Part shown: positions 8,890-17,870 of the stretch, piece by piece | Numbering within the stretch: position 1 is the first letter of the stretch | Layout of the letters: every line of letters starts with the position of its first letter | Program-made: the position numbers and the translations under genes | From: an uncultured Agrococcus sp. | GTDB taxonomy: Bacteria > Actinomycetota > Actinomycetes > Actinomycetales > Microbacteriaceae | Direction of reading: 5' to 3' | Length of the DNA: 64,000 nucleotides | NCBI RefSeq assembly: GCF_945915485.1 | Contig: NZ_CAMEFJ010000004.1 | Span: 1 to 64,000, forward strand | The notes under the pieces: model-generated | Databases searched by the model: none | What the model was told of the DNA's origin: nothing | The model's input: only the letters and a program-made list of their open reading frames with translations

Positions 8890-9333
8890 TTACTCCGCCG
8901 ACTCTTCGGCTGCAGCCTCTGCCTCGGCTGCGGGTGCTTCGGCTTCGGCCGGGGCCTCGGCGGGTGCTTCCTCCTTGGCCGGCTCGGCCTTGGGCTTCAG
9001 CACGGCCTTCTTCGCCGCGTCGACGACGAATTCCTTCTTGCCCTCGGGCTGCTGCACCTTCGACTCGGTGTCGGCCTCGCCCTTGAATTTGGCCCAGTCG
9101 CCCGTGAGCTTCAGCAGCGCGGTGACCTGCTCGCTCGGCTGCGCGCCGACGCCCAGCCAGTAGAGTGCACGCTCCGAGTTGACCTCGATGAAGGAGGGGT
9201 TCTCGGTGGGGTGGTACTTACCGATCTCTTCGATCACGCGGCCGTCGCGCTTGGTGCGCGAGTCGGCGACGACGATGCGGTAGAAGGGTGCGCGGATCTT
9301 TCCGAACCGCTTGAGGCGAATCTTGACTGCCAC
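8890..9333 (-). CDS. rpsP: 30S ribosomal protein bS16
   Basis: 147 residues. The conserved bS16 core is [20 protein letters not shown] through [13 protein letters not shown], about 85 residues, followed by an Ala/Glu/Pro/Lys-rich tail (e.g. [20 protein letters not shown]) of about 45 residues as found in some actinobacteria. The GTG at 9333 is chosen because GGAG lies immediately upstream and the protein then begins exactly at the family start; the open frame continues further upstream without conservation. First gene of the rpsP-khpA-rimM-trmD unit. Confidence 0.96.
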   Translation of the reverse strand: MAVKIRLKRFGKIRAPFYRIVVADSRTKRDGRVIEEIGKYHPTENPSFIEVNSERALYWLGVGAQPSEQVTALLKLTGDWAKFKGEADTESKVQQPEGKKEFVVDAAKKAVLKPKAEPAKEEAPAEAPAEAEAPAAEAEAAAEESAE

Positions 9334-9522
9334 GTTTCTCCGTAATTTGGTATCGAGTTTGCTGTACCCGCTGAGCACCGTGGGGGTCGGTGTTGCGGGA
9401 AACCTGGGATGTGTATCGCACCCCGAGAGAGGGCGGGCGCGACGCACTACAACGGTCTATTCTGACACAAATTCGTGGCAGTTTGTTACGCGCAGCCGTG
9501 TTCGCTGGTTTGCCCTCACAGA

Positions 9523-9781
9523 GTGAAGTTCAAGGAGTGCGCTGCCGGCACGGTGGGCACCGAGTGGGAGTTGCATGTCGTCGACCCGACGTCGCGCGAT
9601 CTGGTCTCGCGCGCCCCCGATCCGATCAAGAGCATCGACGACTCCCGCATACAGGGTGAGTTCTGCAACAGCACTGTCGAACTGATCTCCGGCATCCACT
9701 CTTCCGTCGATAGCGCGATGGGCGAAATGCGCGCGTTCCGTGGCCGTGGTCGATCACCTCGCAGCCGAATTCCGGTCCTGA
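9523..9781 (+). pseudogene. Remnant of a GCS2 / YbdK-type carboxylate-amine ligase
   Basis: From the GTG at 9523 the frame reads KFKECAAGTVGTEWELHVVD, then EFCNSTVELISGIHSSVDSA and MGEMRAF, which resembles the N-terminus of the glutamate-cysteine ligase type 2 (YbdK) family, including the TVGxEwEL metal/nucleotide-site start. At about 9740 the similarity shifts to another frame (VVDHLAAEFRS) and ends at TGA 9779-9781. Only ~85 of the usual ~370 codons survive. The open frame that continues past this point is antisense to the neighbouring regulator and is not a gene. A frameshifted, truncated relic is the simplest reading. Confidence 0.7.
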
Positions 9782-9789
9782 GACGACCT

Positions 9790-10755
9790 CTATCGAAACT
9801 CCAAGAGCCCTCTCGCCAGCGACTCGTCCAGCACGATGTCAGTGGGGATGCCCGCGCCGGTCGCCGCCCGCAGCCCATGGAGTTTCGCCTGCCCGGTCAC
9901 GACGCAGACCCGTCTCGGCACGCGACGCAAGCGATCCATTCCCGGGCCCGTCGCTCGCGAGTTGAGCTGCACATCCTTCCAGCTGCCATCCGCCCTGAAG
10001 AACACGGTGGCGACATCGCCGATAACGCCGTCCTGGCGAAGGCTCGCGTAGTCGTCTCTGTTCAGGTACCCGCCCGCGTGTACTCGGCTCGGCACCTCGG
10101 CAGCGGGCGATCCGACGCTGAAGACGGCGACGTCCATCTTGTCTTGGATCGCGAGAATCCAGCGGGTGCTGCGCTCGCGCCACATGGCCTCACGTGTCGC
10201 CGGGTCATCGAAGAACGTCGGCACCGGGAACTGCTCGACCTGCGCTCCGTACGCGGTTCCGAACCGCTGCAGAATCTCGCTCGAGTAGTCGACGCCGCTC
10301 GTGCGTGTGTTCCCGGCTCCGTTGAGTTGCACAATCGTGCTGCCTTGCGTTTCCTTCGGGGTGAGCATTCGGCTCACGGTGCCGATCGTGGAACCCCAGG
10401 CGACGCCGACGACCATGTTCGATTCGATGAACTGCGAGATGAGCGGCCCCGCGACCAAAGCAACGCGCTCCATGCGCTCAACGTCCGTCGTGCCCTCGGG
10501 CATCGACACCACGTGCGCAGCGATTTTGAACCGATCGCGCAGTTTCTCCTCCAGCAGCCCCGCACGTTCGAAAGGAGAGTTCACGCGAATGTCGACGAGG
10601 CCGGTATCGCGTGCGAACTGCAGCAAGCGTGAGACCGAGGAACGCGAGATATCGAGGTCTGCGGCAATCGTCTCCATCGTGCAGCTCTGCAGATAGTAGA
10701 GTTCAGCAGCCTTGAGCGCCGCGCGCATTTTGGCTTCCTGCCGTTTGCTCCGCAT
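9790..10755 (-). CDS. SorC/DeoR-like sugar-binding transcriptional regulator
   Basis: 321 residues. The N-terminal helix-turn-helix is METIAADLDISRSSVSRLLQ (about 28-47), followed by the SorC-type sugar-phosphate-binding domain with GVAWGSTIGTVSRML, VVQLNGA and the late GDVATVFFRADGSW region. SorC proteins are effector-responsive regulators of sugar or polyol operons. ATG 10755 is preferred to the GTG two codons upstream because GGGAGG is then spaced 5 nt away. It is divergent from glpD with a palindrome-rich gap, so control of the glp operon by a phosphorylated polyol is inferred. Confidence 0.88.
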   Translation of the reverse strand: MRSKRQEAKMRAALKAAELYYLQSCTMETIAADLDISRSSVSRLLQFARDTGLVDIRVNSPFERAGLLEEKLRDRFKIAAHVVSMPEGTTDVERMERVALVAGPLISQFIESNMVVGVAWGSTIGTVSRMLTPKETQGSTIVQLNGAGNTRTSGVDYSSEILQRFGTAYGAQVEQFPVPTFFDDPATREAMWRERSTRWILAIQDKMDVAVFSVGSPAAEVPSRVHAGGYLNRDDYASLRQDGVIGDVATVFFRADGSWKDVQLNSRATGPGMDRLRRVPRRVCVVTGQAKLHGLRAATGAGIPTDIVLDESLARGLLEFR

Positions 10756-10774
10756 ACGCACCTCCCGTTAGAAA

Positions 10775-10804
10775 CTGCACGTTTGTGCAGCAAGCTTGCG
10801 CAAT
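10775..10804. promoter_or_regulatory. Palindromic operator candidates between the SorC regulator and glpD
   Basis: Three adjacent dyads lie in the divergent gap: CTGCAC-GTTT-GTGCAG (10775-10790), GCAAGCTTGC (10790-10799) and TTGCGCAA (10797-10804). Density and position between regulator and operon suggest binding sites for the SorC-type protein. Binding itself is inference. Confidence 0.55.
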
Positions 10805-10851
10805 ATTACTTCCAATGCCGATGCTGGTGCTAGCAGGATTGGAGTTCAACG

Positions 10852-12561
10852 ATGACCGAGGCCACACGCTCAGCCCTACGAAGCGAAGAGCTGCGTGCCG
10901 TCCGCGAAGCGCAACGCACGACAGTCCTGATCGTGGGTGGCGGCATCAACGGCATCGCGTTGTTCCGTGATCTCTCGCTGCAGGGTGTGGATGCCGTGCT
11001 GGTCGAACGCTCCGACTTCGCCTCGGGCGCATCCGCCGCGTCCAGCCACATGATCCACGGCGGAATCCGGTATCTCGAGAACGGCGAGTTCCGTCTCGTC
11101 CGCGAATCGGTGCAGGAGCGCAACGCTCTGCTGAAGTCCGCGCCCCACTACGTGAAGCCGCTGCGGACGACCGTGCCCATCTACTCGACGTTCTCCGGCA
11201 TCCTGTCGGCGCCCCTGCGCTTCCTGACCCACAGAACCGGCAAGCCGAAAGAGCGCGGCGCCGTCCTCATCAAGCTCGGGCTCACCATCTACGACCTGTT
11301 CTCCCGTGACGGAGGCTCTGTGCCGCGTCACAAGTTCCTGGGGCGCCGACGCTCGTTGCAAGAGCTCCCCCAGCTGGATGAGAACATCAAGTACACGGCG
11401 ACCTACTTCGACGCATCGATGCACGACCCGGAACGCCTCGCGCTCGACGTGCTGCAGGATGCTCGCTCCAGCAATGCGGGGTCGTTCGCCCTCAATTACG
11501 TCGAAGCGATCGGCAGCGACGACACGGGAGTGCTCGTGCGTGATCGCGAAAGCGGCGAAGAGTTCAGTATCGCCGCCGACGTCATCGTGAACACGTCGGG
11601 CCCGTGGACCGATCTGACGAACGAAGCACTCGACCGCGAGACACGGTTCATGGGCGGCACGAAGGGCTCGCACATCGTGCTCGACCATCCCGAACTCCTG
11701 CGCGCCACGCAGGGCCGCGAGATCTTCTTCGAGCACTCGGACGGTCGCATCGTCCTGATCTACCCGCTGAAGGGGCGCGTTCTGGTCGGTACGACCGACA
11801 TCGAGGCCGACCCCCGTGAGCCGGCTCGATGCACGGAAGAGGAGGTCGACTACTTCTTCGATCTCATCGCGCACGTCTTCCCGAAGCTGACGGTGAGCCG
11901 CGAGGACATCGTGTTCCGTTTCTCGGGCATACGGCCGCTCCCCCGGCACGAGGACACTGCGCCCGGCTTCGTCTCGCGCGACTACAGAATCGAGCTCGAC
12001 GAGTCGGGAAGCGTGCCGATCCTGAGCCTCGTCGGCGGTAAGTGGACGACGTTCAGGGCGCTTGGAGAAGCGCTCGCCGATCGCGTTCTCGCCGTGCTCG
12101 GACGAGGAAGGACGGTGTCAACGGCCGGCATGACCATCGGCGGTGGAACAGGGTTTCCGGCAACGGATGCGGCACGGAGTCGGTGGCAGCAACGCCACCT
12201 CTCCGGGTCGGGCTCGAGAGCCGACGCCCTCCTCGCCCGTTACGGCACTCGCGCCGCCGATGTGTGGAAGCACATCGAACAGTGCGGTGACCGGCCCCTT
12301 GCCGGAGCCACCCTCTCGACGGGCGAACTCGAGTGGATGGTGCACAACGAGCTCGTCGTTCGCCTGACGGATGTCGTGCTCCGCAGAACGAGCCTCGCCT
12401 TTACCGGCGACGCCGGCTTCGATGTGATCACCCGCATCGCCGATGCTCTTGCACCCATGCTCAACTGGGGCGAGACTCGGAAGCAACAGGAAATCGAAAG
12501 GACAGTGCAATACCTCGACGACGCGCACGGCACGTCGCTCGAAACGCTTGCTCGCAACTAG
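10852..12561 (+). CDS. glpD: Glycerol-3-phosphate dehydrogenase (FAD)
   Basis: 569 residues, the normal length for aerobic GlpD. It oxidises sn-glycerol 3-phosphate to dihydroxyacetone phosphate and passes electrons to the quinone pool at the membrane. The FAD-binding Rossmann motif TVLIVGGGINGIALFRDLSL is near residues 24-43; further FAD-dependent-oxidoreductase blocks are SSHMIHGGIRYLENGEF (~64-80), VGTTDIEAD and SLVGGKWTTFRALGEA. First gene of glpD-glpF-glpK; the divergent SorC regulator and palindromes upstream probably control it. Confidence 0.95.
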   Translation: MTEATRSALRSEELRAVREAQRTTVLIVGGGINGIALFRDLSLQGVDAVLVERSDFASGASAASSHMIHGGIRYLENGEFRLVRESVQERNALLKSAPHYVKPLRTTVPIYSTFSGILSAPLRFLTHRTGKPKERGAVLIKLGLTIYDLFSRDGGSVPRHKFLGRRRSLQELPQLDENIKYTATYFDASMHDPERLALDVLQDARSSNAGSFALNYVEAIGSDDTGVLVRDRESGEEFSIAADVIVNTSGPWTDLTNEALDRETRFMGGTKGSHIVLDHPELLRATQGREIFFEHSDGRIVLIYPLKGRVLVGTTDIEADPREPARCTEEEVDYFFDLIAHVFPKLTVSREDIVFRFSGIRPLPRHEDTAPGFVSRDYRIELDESGSVPILSLVGGKWTTFRALGEALADRVLAVLGRGRTVSTAGMTIGGGTGFPATDAARSRWQQRHLSGSGSRADALLARYGTRAADVWKHIEQCGDRPLAGATLSTGELEWMVHNELVVRLTDVVLRRTSLAFTGDAGFDVITRIADALAPMLNWGETRKQQEIERTVQYLDDAHGTSLETLARN

Positions 12562-12641
12562 CGCAGCAAACCGCCGGAAGGCGGATTCTCCCCACAGTGT
12601 GCCAAGCGGAATCCAGGCACAGGAAAGGTCAATGAAGACAC

Positions 12642-13397
12642 ATGGAAGAAGTAAACCTCGGGCTGTATTTTCTGTCCGAATTCGTCGGAACGGGGATGCT
12701 CGTCCTGCTTGGTTGCGGTGTCGTAGCAAACGTCGTACTCACGAAGAACAAGGGCTTCGGCGGCGGGTTCCTCATGATCAACTGGGGCTGGGGCCTGGCG
12801 GTATTCGCCGGTGTTCTGGCTTCCGCCTACTCGGGTGCGATCATCAACCCGGCCGTCGGCATCGGTCTGTTCATCGCCGGCACGATCACGCTGCCGATGT
12901 TCCTCGTAGCCATGGCCGCGCAGTTCACCGGTGCCGTAGTCGGCGCCATATTCACGTGGGTCGCGTACCGTCAGCATTTCGACGAGGAGGAGGACCCGGC
13001 GAACAAGCTCGGTGTCTTCTCGACCGGGCCGCAGATCCGTTCGTACGGGCACAACCTCTTAACGGAGATCATTGCAACGTTCGTGCTGGTGTTCATCATC
13101 TTCGCATTTGCGGACTACGGTGAGATCAACGTCGGTGTTCCGGGAGCCCTCGGACCCCTCACCGCCCTGCCCGTCGCGCTGCTCGTCGTCTCGATCGGTG
13201 CGTCGCTCGGTGGCCCGACGGGTTACGCCATTAACCCGGCCCGTGACCTCGGGCCCCGTATCGCCCACGCTATCCTCCCCATCAAGGGCAAGGGTTCCAG
13301 CGACTGGTCGTACTCGTGGGTTCCCGTCGTCGGACCGATGATCGGCGGCAGCCTCGCGGCGTTCGCAGCCCCTGTCCTGCTCGGGCTCGGCGCATAA
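12642..13397 (+). CDS. glpF: Glycerol uptake facilitator (MIP/aquaglyceroporin)
   Basis: 251 residues. A six-helix major intrinsic protein with both half-helix motifs: NPA at 69-71 (AIINPAVGIG) and NPA-R at 198-201 (AINPARDLGPR), the latter giving the selectivity-filter arginine. D202 after R201 is typical of glycerol-conducting members. It lies 80 bp after glpD and 27 bp before glpK, so it supplies glycerol to GlpK. A small GC hairpin (CCGCC-GGAA-GGCGG, ~12571) is present in the glpD-glpF gap. Confidence 0.95.
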   Translation: MEEVNLGLYFLSEFVGTGMLVLLGCGVVANVVLTKNKGFGGGFLMINWGWGLAVFAGVLASAYSGAIINPAVGIGLFIAGTITLPMFLVAMAAQFTGAVVGAIFTWVAYRQHFDEEEDPANKLGVFSTGPQIRSYGHNLLTEIIATFVLVFIIFAFADYGEINVGVPGALGPLTALPVALLVVSIGASLGGPTGYAINPARDLGPRIAHAILPIKGKGSSDWSYSWVPVVGPMIGGSLAAFAAPVLLGLGA

Positions 13398-13424
13398 GAA
13401 GCAAGCAATTCAAAGGAGAACAGA

Positions 13425-14939
13425 ATGCCTGATTACATCATCGCCATCGACCAGGGAACCACGTCGTCCAGGGCGATCATCTTCGACCACAAGGGGAGCA
13501 TCGTCTCCTCCGGGCAGAAGGAGCACGAGCAGATTCTGCCGAAGGCAGGCTGGGTCGAGCACGACCCCGTCGAGATCTGGCGCAACGTGCAAGAGGTTAT
13601 CGGCCTCGCGCTGAGCCGCGCTGATCTGACCCGCCACGACATCGCATCCGTCGGAATCACGAACCAGCGCGAAACCGCGGTGGTTTGGGACAAGAACACC
13701 GGCGAGCCCGTGTACAACGCCATTGTCTGGCAGGACACGCGCACGCAGGAGATCGTGGACCGGCTAGCGGCGGACGGCGGCAACGACCGGTTCAAGCCGA
13801 TCGTCGGCCTCCCCCTCGCAACCTACTTCTCGGGCACCAAGATCGCGTGGATCCTCGACAACGTCGATGGCGCACGCGAGAGGGCCGAGGCCGGGGACCT
13901 GCTCTTCGGTACAACGGACACGTGGGTACTGTGGAACCTGACGGGCGGCGTTGACGGCGGCGTGCACGCTACCGACGTCACCAACGCGTCCCGCACCATG
14001 TTCATGGACCTCGAAACGCTCGAGTGGCGCGACGACATCCTCGAGGCCTTCGGTGTACCTCGTTCGATGCTGCCGGAGATTCGTTCGTCTTCCGAGGTCT
14101 ACGGCAAGGCGAAAGACTCGTCGCTGCTGCGCGAGACGCCGATCGCCGGAATTCTCGGTGATCAGCAGGCGGCCACGTTCGGACAGGCGGCCTTCGAGAG
14201 CGGTGAAAGCAAGAACACCTACGGCACGGGCAACTTCCTGATCTTCCAGACCGGTGAAGAGATCGTCCATTCCGACAACGGTCTGCTCACGACCGTCGGC
14301 TACAAGATCGGTGATCAGCCGACCCGCTACGCGCTGGAAGGCTCCATCGCCGTGACGGGTTCGCTCATCCAGTGGCTGCGTGACCAGCTCGGCATCATCG
14401 GTTCGGCTCCCGAAGTGGAAGATCTTGCCAAGCAGGTCGACGACAACGGTGGCGTGTACATCGTTCCGGCGTTCTCTGGGCTCTTCGCGCCGTACTGGCG
14501 TCCTGAGGCTCGCGGCGCCGTTGTCGGTCTCACCCGCTACTCGAACAAGAACCACATCTCGCGTGCGGCGCTCGAGTCGGTCGCATACCAGACACGGGAT
14601 GTGCTGGATGCCGTCAACGCGGATGCCGGAGTCGATCTCACCGAGCTGAAGGTCGATGGCGGCATGATCGTCAACGACACGCTCATGCAGTTCCAGGCAG
14701 ACGTCCTCGGTGTTCCCGTTGTTCGTCCGGTGGTTGCAGAGACCACCGCCCTCGGTGCCGCTTACGCGGCGGGACTCGCGGTCGGCTTCTGGAACGGCCT
14801 CGACGAGCTCTCCGCCAACTGGCAGGAGGACCGTCGTTGGGAGCCGAACATGGACTCCTCGGAACGCGACCGTCAGCTGCGCCTGTGGCGCAAGGCGGTT
14901 ACGAAGTCGATGGACTGGGTCGACGACGACGTGCAGTAG
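13425..14939 (+). CDS. glpK: Glycerol kinase
   Basis: 504 residues, full FGGY-kinase length. Phosphorylates glycerol to glycerol 3-phosphate with ATP, trapping what GlpF imports and feeding GlpD. Visible motifs: [20 protein letters not shown] at the start (phosphate 1 loop), [19 protein letters not shown] near 72-90, [13 protein letters not shown] near 242-254 and [19 protein letters not shown] near 408-426. An AAAGGAG ribosome-binding site precedes the ATG. A strong terminator follows. Confidence 0.97.
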   Translation: MPDYIIAIDQGTTSSRAIIFDHKGSIVSSGQKEHEQILPKAGWVEHDPVEIWRNVQEVIGLALSRADLTRHDIASVGITNQRETAVVWDKNTGEPVYNAIVWQDTRTQEIVDRLAADGGNDRFKPIVGLPLATYFSGTKIAWILDNVDGARERAEAGDLLFGTTDTWVLWNLTGGVDGGVHATDVTNASRTMFMDLETLEWRDDILEAFGVPRSMLPEIRSSSEVYGKAKDSSLLRETPIAGILGDQQAATFGQAAFESGESKNTYGTGNFLIFQTGEEIVHSDNGLLTTVGYKIGDQPTRYALEGSIAVTGSLIQWLRDQLGIIGSAPEVEDLAKQVDDNGGVYIVPAFSGLFAPYWRPEARGAVVGLTRYSNKNHISRAALESVAYQTRDVLDAVNADAGVDLTELKVDGGMIVNDTLMQFQADVLGVPVVRPVVAETTALGAAYAAGLAVGFWNGLDELSANWQEDRRWEPNMDSSERDRQLRLWRKAVTKSMDWVDDDVQ

Positions 14940-14945
14940 CACGAA

Positions 14946-14985
14946 GAGGAGGGGAGCCGGGACGTTCGTCCCGGCTCCCCTCCTC
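14946..14985. terminator. Strong hairpin between convergent glpK and ffh
   Basis: A perfect 18-bp stem (arms 14946-14963 and 14968-14985, GTTC loop) lies between the glpK stop and the ffh stop. It has no long T-tract, but its position between converging genes suggests a bidirectional terminator. Confidence 0.8.
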
Positions 14986-14994
14986 TATGCTCAG

Positions 14995-16569
14995 TTAGCG
15001 ATTGCCGAGCATCCGCTGCAGCGTGTCCTGCTCGGCGTCGGGAAGCTCGCTGTAGGGGTTCGGGCTCTCTTCCTGGCCGGCGCCGAACGCGCTACCGGAG
15101 TGCTGCTTGGCCCGATCTGCGGCCGCCGCTTCCTGTTGGAGACGCTTCGCCGGATTTCCGGAGCGCTTGCCCTTGACCTTCTTCTGCTGCTTCTTGACGC
15201 GCTGGCTCTTGCCGCCATGAGCGCCAGGAACGGGGCCCATGCCGGGAATATTCGGCATGCCACCCTTGGCCATGGTTCGTGCGGTCTTCGATGCCTGATC
15301 GAACTGCTTCATGAACTGGTTGATGTCGGTCACCGTCACGCCCGCGCCCCTCGCGATACGGAGTCGCCGTGAGCCGTTCAGGATCTTCGACTGGCGTCGC
15401 TCCTGCGGGGTCATCGACTGGATGATCGCCTCGAACTTCACGAGTTGCCCCTCGTCGAAGTTCTCGAGCGCTTCCTTCATCTGCTTATTGGCCCCGGGGA
15501 GCATGCTCAGCATGCTCTTGAAGTTCGCGGCCTTGCGCATCTGCTGCAGCTGGCCGAGGAAGTCCTCGAGCGTGTACGAGTCGTTCATGAGCGCTTCAGC
15601 GCTCTTCTTCGCCTCTTCCTCGTCGAACGCCTTCTGCGCCTGCTCGATCAGGGTGAGTACGTCACCGAGGTCGAGGATGCGGTTCGCCATGCGGTCCGGA
15701 TGGAAGGGTTCGAAATCGTCGAGCCCTTCTCCATTGGAAGCGAAGATGATCGGCTTACCGGTGACGCCACGGATCGAAAGGGCAGCACCACCACGGGCGT
15801 CACCGTCGAGCTTCGTGAGCACGACGCCCGTGAAGTCGACGCCCTCCTGGAAGGCTTTCGCAGTCGCAACTGCGTCCTGTCCGATCATCGAGTCGATCAC
15901 GAACAGCACTTCGTCGGGGTTGACGGCCTTGCGGATGTTCGAGGCCTGCTTCATCAACTCGGCGTCGACGCCCAGACGGCCAGCGGTGTCGACGATGACG
16001 ACATCGTGCTGACGCTGCTTCGCGAGCTTCACACCGTCGCGCGCCACCTTGACGGGATCACCGACTCCGTTGCCGGGCTCGGGCGCGTACACCGCTGCTT
16101 CGGCGCGCTCACCGACAACCTGCAACTGGTTCACTGCATTCGGACGCTGCAGGTCGGCTGCGACCAGCAGCGGAGTGTGACCCTCCCCCGTCAGCCACTT
16201 CGCGAGCTTTCCTGCCAGCGTCGTCTTTCCAGCACCCTGCAGCCCGGCGAGCATGATGACGGTCGGCGGCTGCTTCGCGAATTCGAGCCGGCGCTGCTCG
16301 CTGCCGAGGATGCGCACGAGTTCATCGTTGACGATGGAGACGACCTGCTGCGCCGGGTTCAGCGCTTTCGACACCTCGGCGCCGAGGGCTCGCTCGCGCA
16401 CATTCGCAGTGAACTCTTTGACGACGTCGAGCGAGACATCCGCCTCGAGTAGCGCACGGCGAATTTCCCGCACCGTCCCGTCGACGTCGCTCGCAGACAG
16501 TCGACCCTTCGATCGAAGCTTTGCGAGCGTCTCAGTAAGGCGGGAGGAGAGTGATCCGAATGCAGCCAT
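14995..16569 (-). CDS. ffh: Signal recognition particle protein Ffh
   Basis: 524 residues. Binds 4.5S/SRP RNA and nascent signal sequences and docks with FtsY. N domain up to ~95, GTPase G domain with LAGLQGAGKTTLAGKLA (~107-123), DTAGR and TKLDGDARGGA, then a Met-rich M domain (e.g. LGQLQQMRKAANFKSMLSML, GGMPNIPGMG) and a basic tail with KKQQKKVKGKRSGNPAKR. In related genomes ffh neighbours ftsY and rpsP; here accessory blocks separate it from both. Confidence 0.97.
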   Translation of the reverse strand: MAAFGSLSSRLTETLAKLRSKGRLSASDVDGTVREIRRALLEADVSLDVVKEFTANVRERALGAEVSKALNPAQQVVSIVNDELVRILGSEQRRLEFAKQPPTVIMLAGLQGAGKTTLAGKLAKWLTGEGHTPLLVAADLQRPNAVNQLQVVGERAEAAVYAPEPGNGVGDPVKVARDGVKLAKQRQHDVVIVDTAGRLGVDAELMKQASNIRKAVNPDEVLFVIDSMIGQDAVATAKAFQEGVDFTGVVLTKLDGDARGGAALSIRGVTGKPIIFASNGEGLDDFEPFHPDRMANRILDLGDVLTLIEQAQKAFDEEEAKKSAEALMNDSYTLEDFLGQLQQMRKAANFKSMLSMLPGANKQMKEALENFDEGQLVKFEAIIQSMTPQERRQSKILNGSRRLRIARGAGVTVTDINQFMKQFDQASKTARTMAKGGMPNIPGMGPVPGAHGGKSQRVKKQQKKVKGKRSGNPAKRLQQEAAAADRAKQHSGSAFGAGQEESPNPYSELPDAEQDTLQRMLGNR

Positions 16570-16616
16570 GGTGGCCCGATTCTACCAGCGCGGCACCTCA
16601 GCCGACGACCGGCGAT

Positions 16617-17192
16617 CTACCTGCGGCGCGAGTACTCCGCCAGCACCACTCCCGACTGGAACGCCCTGGTGTCCGTTCGCTCCACCGCTGCCGGCATATA
16701 GCTGCGGTCGCCGAAAACGCGGACACCATCGCCGAACAGCATGGGATTGAGTTTGAATGCGAAACGGTCGATCTCGTCGACGAGCGCTGCGGCCAGCTTT
16801 CCGCCGCCGCACAACCAGATTCCCTCTCCTGGCATCTGCTTGAGTTCACGAATCATCTCGACCGGGTCTCGATCGGTGAATTCAACGCCGTCGGACCCTG
16901 CGAGTGGCGCACGATTCCTCGAGAACACAATTTGACGGAAATGACCATACGGGCTCGGGGAGTCCGGAAGCCCGACCGAGTAGGTGTTCCACCCCATCAG
17001 CACGGTGTCGAACGGGCCACCGTCTACAGATAGTCCGGCCGCATCAGCCATCGCAGTCGGAGCTGTTCCCGGATACCTGTTCCAGAGCCACTCCGCATGG
17101 TCCCCTTCGAAGACGAACCTGTCGAACTCGTGGTTCGGACCAGCGATGAAACCGTCTAGGCTCACCGCAACGTAATAGGTAAGTTCACGCAT
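16617..17192 (-). CDS. Dihydrofolate reductase / RibD C-terminal-like reductase
   Basis: 191 residues of the RibD_C/DHFR-like fold, beginning RELTYYVAVSLDGFIAGPN and containing DTVLMGWNTY, QIVFSRN and a GIWLCGGGKLAAAL nucleotide-binding turn. Members reduce pteridine-, flavin- or unrelated substrates with NADPH; the substrate here cannot be told. ATG 17192 is chosen over one five codons upstream because conservation starts there. It is divergent from a TetR-family gene across 72 bp containing a dyad, suggesting that regulator controls it. Confidence 0.85.
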   Translation of the reverse strand: MRELTYYVAVSLDGFIAGPNHEFDRFVFEGDHAEWLWNRYPGTAPTAMADAAGLSVDGGPFDTVLMGWNTYSVGLPDSPSPYGHFRQIVFSRNRAPLAGSDGVEFTDRDPVEMIRELKQMPGEGIWLCGGGKLAAALVDEIDRFAFKLNPMLFGDGVRVFGDRSYMPAAVERTDTRAFQSGVVLAEYSRRR

Positions 17193-17230
17193 CATCTCCC
17201 CAATCACTACAGATGCAGTGCTTGTAATCT

Positions 17231-17244
17231 ACAACAGGTGTTGT
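17231..17244. promoter_or_regulatory. Inverted repeat, candidate TetR operator
   Basis: ACAACA-GG-TGTTGT is a perfect 6-bp-arm palindrome 20 bp before the TetR start and in the shared divergent region with the reductase. A TetR operator is the natural inference. Confidence 0.55.
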
Positions 17245-17264
17245 GCTTTGGCTAGTCTGGTGTC

Positions 17265-17834
17265 ATGGCAAGAAACGAGGCACGACGAATTGCGCTTGCG
17301 GACGCCGGCGTTGCGGTACTCGCCAGAGAGGGCTCCAGGGGACTCACGCACCGCGCTGTCGATGCAGAGGCCGATGTCCCGACAGGAACAACATCGAACT
17401 ACTTCCGCAGCCGCGATGCACTCATCCAAGGCATCTTCGACAGGATCGGACAGCGCCTCGCGCCGACCGAGGAAGACCTGGCAGCCCGCAGCGGCATCCC
17501 TCCTAATCGAACTCTCTTCGCCGCGTACATCCGTGACATCGTTCGTCGTCTTCTGGAGAACCGAGAGGTGACGCTCGCACTGTACGAGTTACGTTTAGCC
17601 GCGGTAAGGCAACCGAACCTCGCAGCGCCGCTCGCAGCCTGGCAAAGGGCAGGCTTCGAGGCGGACATAACCTTCAATGAGGCTGCCGGGCTTCCGGGCG
17701 GACGCCGCGAGATTGCGCTGCTCCACTACGCCATCGAGGGGCTCGTGTTCGACCGACTCACATCCTCCATCGACCCTGAAACCTCTACCGATGAAATCGT
17801 GGACGACTTCGTCAGTGCGTTGATTCTCGTCTGA
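17265..17834 (+). CDS. TetR-family transcriptional regulator
   Basis: 189 residues. The N-terminal DNA-binding domain reads RIALADAGVAVLAREGSRGL then THRAVDAEADVPTGTTSNYF, the classical TetR helix-turn-helix ending in the NYF motif (residues ~8-47). The C-terminal ligand domain is helical and not diagnostic. Divergent from the DHFR-like reductase with a 14-bp palindrome between them, so a local repressor is likely. The inducing ligand is unknown. Confidence 0.9.
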   Translation: MARNEARRIALADAGVAVLAREGSRGLTHRAVDAEADVPTGTTSNYFRSRDALIQGIFDRIGQRLAPTEEDLAARSGIPPNRTLFAAYIRDIVRRLLENREVTLALYELRLAAVRQPNLAAPLAAWQRAGFEADITFNEAAGLPGGRREIALLHYAIEGLVFDRLTSSIDPETSTDEIVDDFVSALILV

Positions 17835-17870
17835 CATGCTTCAGGCGAGAATCAGTGCAGATGCGATTGC

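Noticed and set aside
9334..9522. Defined promoter for the rpsP operon
   Set aside because: Several weak -35/-10-like hexamers are present around 9440-9480 on the minus strand but none with convincing spacing, so no promoter was called.
9475..10632. A 385-codon plus-strand frame running from the GCS2 remnant across the SorC regulator
   Set aside because: Only the first ~75 codons look like a protein family; the remainder is antisense to the regulator, so it is chance extension after a frameshift.
13764..14942. A 392-codon minus-strand frame opposite glpK
   Set aside because: Shadow of glpK with no domain similarity; glpK motifs are complete on the plus strand.
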